DNA from: Enoplolaimus lenunculus
Taxonomy: Eukaryota; Nematoda; Enoplea; Enoplida; Thoracostomopsidae
Length of the DNA stretch: 64,000 bases
Direction: 5' to 3'
NCBI GenBank assembly: GCA_030248215.1
Contig: JASANG010001228.1
Location: 62,001 to 126,000 of the forward strand
The translations under genes were made by a program, and so were the position numbers. The notes beneath the pieces were generated by a model, which made no database searches, was not told where the DNA came from, and saw only the letters and a list, made by a program, of their open reading frames with translations. Of the stretch, positions 56,801-64,000 are shown piece by piece (the stretch's first letter is position 1; each line of letters opens with the position of its first letter).

Positions 56801-59188
56801 ACATTGAGTTGCCTATAGGCAACTAAGCGCAGTGTATATACGTTAAGTAATGTATATCGCACCGTGTTTAACAATTGCAACACGTATACATAGTACTAAA
56901 TCACAACAAGACGTAAGAGCCCCCTCGGGCTCGAGCGTCAAGCTCCTATAGCTGAGTGGTGATGGTATACGCCTCCCACGCCAGTCACCCGAGTTCGAAT
57001 CCTAGCATAAAAGTAGGTCTCAGGGGAAATAGAAAATATTCATGTGAGAAAGGGTTAAGTAGAAGTGTACTAAATATTGAGTAAATTGTTGCTTTAATAA
57101 TGTAAATAAGTAAAACTACTGCTGTCATTTCCTGATTAATTATATAAGTACATGTAAAGCTAAAAATTTTGTGTTTGCTTAATGAGTAAAACTTGCCAAG
57201 CACCATAGTAAGTAAAACCGACACTTAATAATTCGGCAACAGTCTTACTTAATTTTAAGTATATATTTTTAGTGAGTACCAGAAACTTTAGGTTTTTACG
57301 TTTTAAAGACAGTAAATTGAAAATTTTCCCCATAAAATATTTATAAATAATTTACTTTTGAATGTTTCAGACCACCGGATGTAAATGAATGGTGTTCGCC
57401 GGAAAACTACGTTTCGCCAATAGACATAACGAGAACAAATCGAAAACCGCAGTAGTAAGTATACTGTTAATTAGCCGTTCTACAATAATATATTGTCGAT
57501 GCCTCGTGATAGCCCACGAGGTCTATGTATAGAAAACTGGACGCACCATTGGTAAACACTAATCGTATTCCTAAGCCTAAGCCCACTGCCTAAAGCATAA
57601 GAATGAGTTTATACCTGAGCCTAAGTTTAACCGTAAGCCTTCCTGCAAATCGGAAGCGTTCGAAGCGACCACCGATAGGCAAGACACACCAGCTTTGCCA
57701 CACGTTACACTTACTTATTCATGTCAAAGTAATAATAGTTGCTGCCTCGTTTTAATAAAAAATTTGAGGCACAATTTAAACGACACTTGTACGCCTGTTA
57801 TCCCAGGCTCCCCAGTCGAAGGATACCTGAAAAAGCGAATGTCCCAATCGTCTTTAAATATTTAAACGCCTCCATTGACCTCAATGTTTTCTGACTATTC
57901 GTATTGTAAGCACATTCCTAAACCTACGCCCAAGCCTAAGCCAAGCAAAACATAGCCTAAAGTTTAAGCTTACTCTATTGTAGTCCTACAGAAAACCGTT
58001 CCGCCCCTGATCTTTACATGGACCATTGTTTACAATGCCAGCTTGATCTCGTGAACAACGCTATAAAATTGTTTTTGGTTAATTTTTCTCTTTGCAGTTG
58101 TTCTAATGGACGGCTTGGAGTCGCGACATGTACAATACAAAGACGCCGATGTGATGGTGATTCGTTTGAAAAGGTATAAATATTGGAAAATATCCGTCAA
58201 ATGATACTGCTATTAATAAAAAAGCTTAAACTGAACACCACAATATTTTACTAGTAACAGTTTATCTTAACTCATTTGTATTTCGCATGTTTTTCGTGGG
58301 CGAACACTGCAAATTCCAGTGAGTTGATTAATCTACTCCGAGAGCGAATTAGTCATTTCTCGTTGCTTCTGAATTAAAAACAGTAAACATTAACTCGCTC
58401 TAAAAGTTGATTTAATTCCGGGTGAATTAATTATTTAATTCAGAATGAGTTCATTCAATTCAGAATTCTGAGTTCTGAAAGATCTAATTCAAAGCTTAGA
58501 CTTCTGACTGGACTCAACTCATTCTAAGTAGAATCAACTAACTGGAATTTTTACAGTGATATATATCAAAAATTGGTCCAATATGACTGATTGCGAACGA
58601 AGATTTTAGTATCAGAATTCATTATAGAAACATAGTAATTCGCTCATTTGTTCGCTCGCTAAGCGGATCCAGAGGGCAGCTATGGGAATAAGACCCTTCC
58701 CATCAAAAATTTTTTGTGATAAAGCAACAAAAGGTCCCTTCATACCTCACGGTTTCCCGTTCAGAAAATTAGCACATATATAGCATACAGTAAAAATTGC
58801 GTTTCATAACCTTTGGCATCCTCGACCCGTCAAAAATTTCTTGATCCGCCACTGTGTTTGCTTCTCCCCCTATATGCAGTTACCCATTCGCAAGTACACG
58901 TTAATATTTTTCATATACACCGCAATAATTTTATACTAGTCAACGTGGTTGAAAATTTGCAACCCTAAAAATTTCCTCATTAAACATTTTAAGAATGTGT
59001 TATACATAATTTGCATATTTACGCTGTCTCTTGTTTATATACGAAACAATCATTACAACAGGTGGAACGCTGCCCAAAATATACATGTGGGGCGTTCTAG
59101 TTTTAATAATAAAAGTTTGTTTCAGTATTACGAGTCCTACTGTAGCAATACTGCGCTGGCAAGCTATTGTCCGCTGTGGGATGTCCAG
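50813..59188 (+). CDS. LMLN: Leishmanolysin-like zinc metallopeptidase (M8), partial, 5' end not found
   Basis: Exons in phase are 50813-50949, 52802-52919, 53853-53923, 54225-54303, 54835-54942, 55526-55602, 56051-56185, 57371-57454, 58098-58173 and 59126-59188. The zinc motif is HELLHAL joined to GF across an exon border, giving HExxHxxGF. The third zinc histidine is in GNGTRLSHFEKAWFG and the Met-turn in PEVMTG. WYSRGFN, WGKNKGCKF and later cysteine-rich exons (YCSNGRLGVATC, LASYCPLWDVQ) match the M8 family C-terminal part. Members are secreted or membrane-linked endopeptidases linked to cell adhesion and migration. The signal/propeptide exons upstream of 50,813 and the final exons were not recovered. 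The 57,454 donor (GTAAGT) lies inside an apparent TAG, so the reading continues. The gene is heavily invaded by MITEs. Confidence 0.88.
51080..51332. mobile_element. AACTCA-rich MITE, copy 3
   Basis: Ends CACTGTAAGTTCCAG and CTGGAATACAGTG. The interior is mostly TGAGTT/AACTCA words. It abuts a GAGTC palindrome on its right. Confidence 0.65.
51336..51545. mobile_element. GAGTC palindrome element, copy 2
   Basis: Same layout as the copy at 48,621: GCAAAAAATGGTGAGTC at the left, CTCACCATTTTTTGCAG at the right, CTCCGAAATAGGCTCT inverted to AGAGCCTATTTCGGAG. It starts within four bases of the end of the AACTCA MITE. Confidence 0.7.
51593..52020. mobile_element. CCCGAAT-family element, copy 2
   Basis: Left TGTAGTGACCCGAATACGAG and right CTCATTCGAGTCACTACA are clean inverted repeats. 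It shares its blocks with the copy at 38,822. It lies in a peptidase intron. Confidence 0.7.
52948..53418. repeat. TTAGGC-type element with its left half tandemly repeated five times
   Basis: GGCCAATGTAAAGAACACGG starts at 52,948, 53,017, 53,092, 53,167 and 53,242, giving steps of 69, 75, 75 and 75 bases. The 6-base difference is exactly one CCTAAG unit. Each left half ends in CCTAAG repeats and TATTAAT; the last continues into a normal right half ending TTACATGGGCC. An open frame through it (NGQCKEHGRNSIISIFLSLS repeats) is a by-product of the 75-base period. Confidence 0.85.
53441..53674. mobile_element. CAGGGTGCAACCGGAGGT element, right half
   Basis: Ends with CACCTCCGGTTGCACCCTG, the complement of the family end, preceded by CCTCCGGCTCCGCTCCGG and an AT-rich core. 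The left end is missing. Confidence 0.55.
54424..54626. mobile_element. GAGTC palindrome element, copy 3
   Basis: CAGTGCAAAAAATGGTGAG at the left and CTCACCATTTTTGGCTG at the right. Near-perfect inner arms CTGACTGCACAAACTGAGTC and GACTCAGTTTGTGTAGTCAG. It lies in the intron between peptidase exons 54,225-54,303 and 54,835-54,942. Confidence 0.7.
54792..54845 (+). promoter_or_regulatory. Hairpin covering a peptidase 3' splice site
   Basis: CGAACAAACGCCTGCAA (54,792-54,808) and TTGCAGGCATTTGTTCG (54,829-54,845) pair over 17 bases with one mismatch and a 20-base loop. The right arm contains the acceptor AG (54,833-54,834) and the first 11 coding bases of the exon. Confidence 0.6.
55167..55250. 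mobile_element. Possible CAGGGTGTAAACGGAT element, left part
   Basis: CAGGGTGTAAACGGATAG and repeated ACGGATAATT/ACGGACAC words resemble CAGGG-ended elements. No right end was identified before the exon at 55,526. A CGGATATCGG-rich stretch at 25,970-26,290 may be related. Confidence 0.3.
55675..55819. mobile_element. tRNA-like Pol III element, copy 3, left-truncated
   Basis: TCAAGTTCCTATAGCTCAGTGG (A box TAGCTCAGTGG), loop CTCCCAC, B box GGGATCGAATC, and right end CATGTGAGAAAAGATTAAG. The left inverted end seen in copies 1 and 2 is absent. Confidence 0.5.
56532..56596. mobile_element. TTAGGC-type element, truncated left half
   Basis: GGACCAATGTATAGAACAGG, then GCCGTAACAATAGCCTAAGC and a short CCTAAG remnant. 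No right end. Confidence 0.45.
56789..57057. mobile_element. TIR-bounded element carrying a tRNA-like Pol III module, copy 2
   Basis: TAACCCCTTCTCACATTGAG at the left and CATGTGAGAAAGGGTTA at the right. tRNA-like part at 56,941-57,012 with TAGCTGAGTGG and GAGTTCGAATCC. Very similar to copy 1 at 47,921, with GAGTTGCC and GGCAACT again forming a small hairpin. Confidence 0.6.
57875..58024. mobile_element. TTAGGC-type element (family A), left end degraded
   Basis: TATTGTAAGCACATTCC, CCCAAGCCTAAGCCAAGC, TAGCCTAAAGTTTAAGC, then CCGTTCCGCCCCTGATCTTT and ACATGGACC. A more degenerate CCTAAG stretch lies at 57,560-57,640. Confidence 0.55.
58305..58558. mobile_element. AACTCA-rich MITE, copy 4
   Basis: CACTGCAAATTCCAGTGAG at the left and ACTGGAATTTTTACAGTG at the right, foldback interior. 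It lies in a peptidase intron. Confidence 0.65.
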
Positions 59189-59505
59189 GTATGTGCCAAT
59201 TGAAAACGGTTATGGTTGATTCAAATTCTAAAAGATGTCCGCATAGGTTGGTTCGGTAGAGATAATACATTTTAGTACCTAGGCATCTAAATTTCAGACA
59301 CGCTGACGGCTTCAATTCACAAGCTACGGGTCGTTAAGCGAATGCGTAACTTCTACACCAGCTCAGGGATGTAAAGCGTTAAAAGATTTTTACTCGGCCT
59401 ATATGGTTTTTACTCACGCAAATTTAATTCTTTACCCGCGGTTATACCAGCGCAAACTCACTATCTGTAGTCAAGTTTAAGATATATACTTTATGCTATC
59501 TACCT

Positions 59506-59752
59506 TCTCTGTAAATTTCAGTGAGTTTATTTTAACTCAGAATGAGTTGAATCACTCAGTCTGAGTTAGGACTATCAGAACTCAGAATTTTGAGTTTATT
59601 GAACTCATTCTGTAATCAACTCACCAGGAGTCAACTCAACTGGAGAGTGACAATCAACTCAACTCAGAGTGAGTTAATGTATACTGATTTTAATTCAGAA
59701 ATAACTAACTCGCTAGCTAATTTGATTTATCAACTCATTGGAATTTACAGTG
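59506..59752. mobile_element. AACTCA-rich MITE, copy 5
   Basis: TCTCTGTAAATTTCAGTGAG at the left and CATTGGAATTTACAGTG at the right, with inverted GAGTTAGGAC and AACTCA words inside. It is followed by a partial CCCGAAT-family fragment at about 59,770-59,935. Confidence 0.65.
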
Positions 59753-59988
59753 TTGCAAGAAATCTTTAATGAAGTAATATACTTACAACAGAAAATGGCT
59801 GGCACAGGTTAAACGGTAATGCGATCCAAACAACTGGAACTGGATTGAAAAATAAATAACAGTCTCGACCGAAAAAACGAGCAAAGTACTTTTTGGAGAG
59901 GCGAAATAAATATCAGTTACCCAACGACACTACAAAACGCTTATATGTGCTATTTTATGTTGTTTTACTTTGAGTTGAATAATTTTAG

Positions 59989-60046
59989 AAAAGTTCGTTT
60001 GGAGGCATTAATAATCCAAAGTCATGCACTTTTGATGTGGAAAAAG
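59989..60046 (+). CDS. Possible further exon of the peptidase gene
   Basis: After acceptor AATTTTAG the frame continues from the phase-0 end of the 59,126-59,188 exon and reads KSSFGGINNPKSCTFDVEK before donor GTTAGT. It contains a cysteine, as expected in this region of the family, but shows no diagnostic motif. If it is not an exon, the peptidase must continue elsewhere, since no stop follows 59,188 in a recognised exon. Confidence 0.35.
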
Positions 60047-61164
60047 GTTAGTTTTGGTACATATACCTGGAAAGCTATGAATACAACTTATCTCATCGAA
60101 CGCTGGAATTATGCTTCGTTCACCCCATGACTTGTGCTGCCACTACCTTCCTTTTTCGGCATTTGACGGTTCCCAACGTCTTTAGTAGCTGTAGTCAGAT
60201 CAGGGCTGCTCGAGATATTCAAAATTCAACATACGGACAACACTGCGCAAGCAAAGCGATCGAGAAGCCAGACGCAATTTGAGTTCTAAGTTTCAGTTCA
60301 AAATTCAAGGTTTGTGCGTGTGCAAGTCCGGTCGAGGTCAAAAATACTTAGATACATACATGCATGTTATGTTCGTCAATATTTCAAACCTATATAAGTA
60401 CATGAGTTATGTTCTCGGGCCTAGTCGCAGCTAGCTTATAATCCTATTGACATAGTTTCTGGAACACATTAAACACTAGGAATACTTGATAATGGTCCGC
60501 TTTTTGGACCTAAATACGCAGAGAATTGCAAGATACAGTTTCGGAAACCTCTGTAACTTCACGTTTCTTAACATTTGCCTAAATACGGCAGTTCACTCAC
60601 CAAGTTCGTCAATCGTACCTCAAAACTCGTCTACGATTTAAATCGGCAGTAAAGCTCAAACAAATTACAAAGATGTTTGTTTATTAAGAATACATGTGTA
60701 AAACTGATTAATGAGCTAATAAGCTAACTTGTAATTGAAATCAATCACAAACAAGCGTTCCAGTGGCCAAATTTTAACCACCGTACAAACACCAAGAAAT
60801 ACCGCAACGTTCACTTGCGACTGCTACTGCGTTTAAAACACAAAAAATCGATTCGAAAAACGTTTGAAATATTGCTCTTGCTATCAACACATCTAAAACA
60901 TAATCCCTACAGCCGATGCTAATTGCAATATTGCTTATGGAAAACGGAAACATTAAATACTTATATCTATCGCATTATTTTGAACGTTTAAGCCGGTTAC
61001 CAAAGCTTTGATTAGAAGTTTATGGCCCAAAATGTTAACCTGTTAAACAAAATTATGGTACTGAAAAATTTTGAATTGCGATATAACGGTTTTAACCGAA
61101 TTATTTAAAAATTTAGCAAATTTTTTTGCCTAAAAAGGCACACAAACAGTGCAAAAACGTATTG
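60047..61164. other. Interval without recognised features
   Basis: AT-rich sequence in which the final exons and 3' UTR of the peptidase might lie. I found no convincing exon, RNA gene or repeat. Confidence 0.4.
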
Positions 61165-62860
61165 TCAATCACAACCCCATATCCTTCGTGCTGCCATTCC
61201 ACACACATTAGGCATTGAAGCCAATCCTCGCATTTTTGTCTTTATTGTAGTCAGTTTTATAAGTATAACACAAAACAATTTCACTGCTCCCAGTTTGGGT
61301 CTTGAGCCCTCTTTGGGTGATCCTTTTGAACTACATTTTCCGTGTTCAGACAACTCTGTTGAGTTAATATTGTGCTGAACTTTGAGCTCGCGCATTCGAC
61401 GCATTATATTTTCAGCGTTGTTGCGGTTTGCATTAAGCGGCGTCATTAAACCGCTAAAGCTTATTGGCGATTCGCTTGAAGAAGGCATATAGGATCCTGC
61501 ACAAGGTGCCATGTTATATAGAACAGTTAGTTCTGGAGATGCAGTAGACTGGTCTGTTTATACTGCATGATCCGCTGACGATGTTGCAAAACAATTATTA
61601 TTATTGTTTGTTTCAACAATTATTTGCAAGTCGTCTGAACTTGTATAAAAACTTCTGGCACCGACGCTGCCAAATTGTAACATTGGCCGTCAACAACATT
61701 TCGTGTATCTTCATCACCAAGTTTCAACTCCGGTTTTCAAAATTAAAGTTCGCATAGCATTCCGAGTTTTGCTCCTGACCTGCTTCATCACAAGACTGTT
61801 CTTGCTGTCGTTCAGCGTTAACTTCGGTGTCGCATCAGCTTGTGTAAGCGCATGACAGGGTTCAAAATATATATTTGGTATGGCTTCAAAACTGATAGGA
61901 CACAGCCCTAAATAGTGCCCAAAGTCGCGTCGCTCAATTGCCTTGCCAGGATTTATGCCCATAAACTCTTTGCATTTGGTAATTCAATGCGACTTAAAAG
62001 ATTTGAAAATTGAAACGTCCAAATTTTGCGAATAGTTAGAAGTGTGAGATGGAAGCGTAATTAGTATAACGCTGTTTTGAGTTGCTAAATTATTTATTAC
62101 TTCGCTGTTATGTGAACTGTGGCTATCCATATTAACTACTTGTTCGTCTTGGCGAATCGGCGCTATGTATTTGAGAAAATGATTGAACCAGCGCAGAAGT
62201 GGTTTATCAATCTATCAATCTACCTGCTTTTTGAACAGACAATTTCTGAGTTCTGGGGAAGATTTTGACAGTGCTCCAGCAGAAGCCGCGACCCCTTGAA
62301 AATGATAAATGGCGGCAAAAAGTACCAGCGGTATTACAGAAAAAGGAACTTTGACCCTGCCTGAAGGAGGTACAATTGGACGCCGGTTTCATCGACGTTG
62401 TACATTCGATACGGGATATTCTTCACGTTGCTTCCGATATTATTGCGCCGTACGTGTTGAACCACGTATGAATTCTATGCTCTTGCATTCCAAAAACTAT
62501 TAAGAGAACTGTTTTCGGCTGCCCTTAACACCAACTCAGGACGTCGTTTTTTAAAGTTGCTCCACCAATTCCAACCAGCTAGCTCTACCAGTGTTATGAT
62601 TACATCGATGCAGTATGTTTTTCTGCTCGCAATAATCGTAAACAAGCTTTCTTACCCCATCGATATTCATTGGATATTCTAGTCTTTGGCGTTCTACAAT
62701 ACCGTCAAAGAGATGTAGGGAGTCCCAAACGATGATCGCAGCAATGAGTTCCTTACAAGAAGCGATCTCGAAGCGTCATATGCGGAATTCCGCGTTTTGC
62801 AGCAATCTTTGACAATCCGCAAAAGGAATCTGGAAAACACTGCAATAGTTCAACATTTCA
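61165..62860 (-). pseudogene. Decayed DDE transposase, pogo/Tigger/Jerky-like
   Basis: On the minus strand, in order: an HTH-like RGIPHMTLRDRF near 62,800; a CENP-B-type segment with NWWSNFKKRRPELVLR near 62,560; the first catalytic aspartate in YNVDETGVQ near 62,400; WFNHFLKYIAPIRQDEQ, then VVNMDSHSSHNSE with the second aspartate near 62,110; and ITLPSHTSNYSQNLDVSIFK near 62,020, which corresponds to the LPxHTTHxLQPLDV block of the DDE_1 family. The frame is broken by several stops and shifts, including a TGA just after the last block, so the copy is inactive. The remainder to 61,165 (MGINPGKAIERRDFG and onward) is C-terminal sequence. Family rank below pogo-like is uncertain. Confidence 0.7.
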
Positions 62861-62937
62861 TTTCGTATTTTAAACAATAATTCCTAACGTTAAAGCTGTC
62901 ACATGCTAATACCGTACATCCGTGATTAATGCTGCCG

Positions 62938-63375
62938 TTAAGATAATTGTAGATGTGTACAAAATGGCTGTTTAGATATGCACCAAATGCAGACAATTAA
63001 AGTAATTACCAACTCATCTAAATATTTTGCGGGATTCCCACCTTCCGGTATGTCAAGCGTTTCATCTAGCTCATTCCATGCTTTGCCCATTGAATCGGGA
63101 TCCCATTGCTCAACTTTTGGACCATTGCTTTGAATTTTACCAACGTTAACTGCTCTCGAAAATCTTGTTTTGTGGGAACCATTGGTTTTTCTTCGGTAAG
63201 CATTTTTGTGCGTACATTCTCTTAAATTAAAACTGCTACCAAAAGCAAAGCAATAAAATTTTTGATGTGCACAACAGCAAGTTAAAACATGACTTTTCAT
63301 TAGAAAATAATAAGAAACCGATTTTTTTAATTCTGTTCGTTGGCACAGTTGTGTCAGCTTAGCTATTATAAGCAA
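62938..63375 (-). CDS. Unrecognised ORF upstream of the transposase remnant
   Basis: A 145-codon open frame containing KVEQWDPDSMGKAWNELDE and IPEGGNPAKYLDEL. WDPDSMGKA resembles the start of psq-type DNA-binding domains, so it may be the N-terminal part of the same transposon. It is otherwise unrecognised and may not be translated. Confidence 0.3.
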   Translation of the reverse strand: MLIIAKLTQLCQRTELKKSVSYYFLMKSHVLTCCCAHQKFYCFAFGSSFNLRECTHKNAYRRKTNGSHKTRFSRAVNVGKIQSNGPKVEQWDPDSMGKAWNELDETLDIPEGGNPAKYLDELVITLIVCIWCISKQPFCTHLQLS

Positions 63376-64000
63376 AAATTTTACTAAAACAGCAAAGACC
63401 TACCTCTATATTTGTTGCGCTGGAAAATGACTGAAATAAAACGTAATAGCTACGCGGAAAAAACCAGAAGAAATGTAATCAACACAACTTATTCAATGAA
63501 CAACTGTGTTTGACCTAAGTTTGAACGTTGTTTTGTCTACCTTTCGTGCATAATAGCGAGGCAGTTGCGGAATCAGGGGAGCTCAGTTTCAATTTGCGCT
63601 ATTTTCAGTTGCCTTGCATTCAATTAACTACGGTTGGGTAAATTGCTGCATTTTATAATGTTGGTGTTTTTTGTATAGTACACATGAACTGATGTTCGGC
63701 GTTCGCTGTTAGCTCAACTAGCTTGGTCTACGCCGGAACCAAAGCTTGGCGCGTGCAGTTGTTTCACTTAGTCCTGTTTTCCAAGATTTATTTCCGCTAG
63801 CACCTTCGCATTCCTTAAAGTCTTAACTAATTATCAACCGCAGTAGTCGCTGAAGATAGCTCAAGCGACCGAGCTTAGCTGAGCTGTTTTGTAGCCTAAC
63901 ATTTTTACGCCTGCTCTTAGCGGCGTGTGGTCTTTGGTCACTTTAGTTAACACATTGAATTGCCTGTGGCATTTAGCTGCGGCGACTTCGCCTTGTAACT
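63376..64000. other. Right end of the window, no recognised features
   Basis: AT-rich sequence with no significant ORF, tRNA or repeat family seen elsewhere in the window. The right end of the transposon, if intact, would be expected here or shortly before, but I could not identify a terminal repeat. Confidence 0.4.

Noticed and set aside
57443-57457. Stop codon TAG as the end of the peptidase
   Set aside because: A strong donor (GTAAGT) overlaps it, and the next exon at 58,098 continues in phase with family-matching cysteine-rich sequence, so the gene reads on.

Overview
The window is eukaryotic, AT-rich, intron-containing animal DNA. Four conserved protein genes can be rebuilt completely from exons with matching splice phases, and one large conserved gene can be rebuilt in part. 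Read against my memory of the family, the aldolase is closest to nematode aldolases (shared stretches such as [16 protein letters not shown] and [12 protein letters not shown]). The many short (TTAGGC)n/(CCTAAG)n runs match the nematode telomere unit. I infer a nematode with a repeat-rich genome, but I could not run a search to confirm this.

Layout: (1) 1-3,543 holds no gene I recognise. (2) 3,544-8,024, minus strand, is a UBE2G1/UBC-7 E2 ubiquitin-conjugating enzyme in six coding exons. (3) 10,197-12,502, plus, is the R-SNARE YKT6 in three exons. (4) 12,503-17,830 is almost entirely small inverted-repeat elements. (5) 17,831-21,612, plus, is an unrecognised lysine/asparagine-rich gene of three phase-consistent exons, possibly secreted. 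(6) 22,441-27,804, minus, is a class I fructose-bisphosphate aldolase in seven exons whose first intron has a GC donor. (7) 29,147-32,612 is a direct duplication carrying tRNA-like units. (8) 32,744-37,164, plus, is the splicing factor SF3A2 in eight exons. (9) 40,202-47,784 is a 7.5-kb satellite with a 31-bp period, interrupted by 322 bp of nearly pure C and bounded by 14-bp terminal inverted repeats. (10) 50,813-59,188 (perhaps to 60,046), plus, is a leishmanolysin-like M8 metallopeptidase. (11) About 61,165-62,860, minus, is a decayed pogo/Tigger/Jerky-like DDE transposase.

The conserved genes are unrelated housekeeping functions (ubiquitination, membrane fusion, glycolysis, mRNA splicing, proteolysis) on both strands, so nothing suggests an operon or pathway cluster. 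The rest of the window is shaped by at least eight families of short non-autonomous inverted-repeat elements, most of them in introns. The main points for follow-up are the satellite that appears to have grown inside one arm of a foldback element, a family of mobile elements with telomere-like (TTAGGC)n interiors, and a TIR-bounded element that carries a tRNA-like Pol III promoter.
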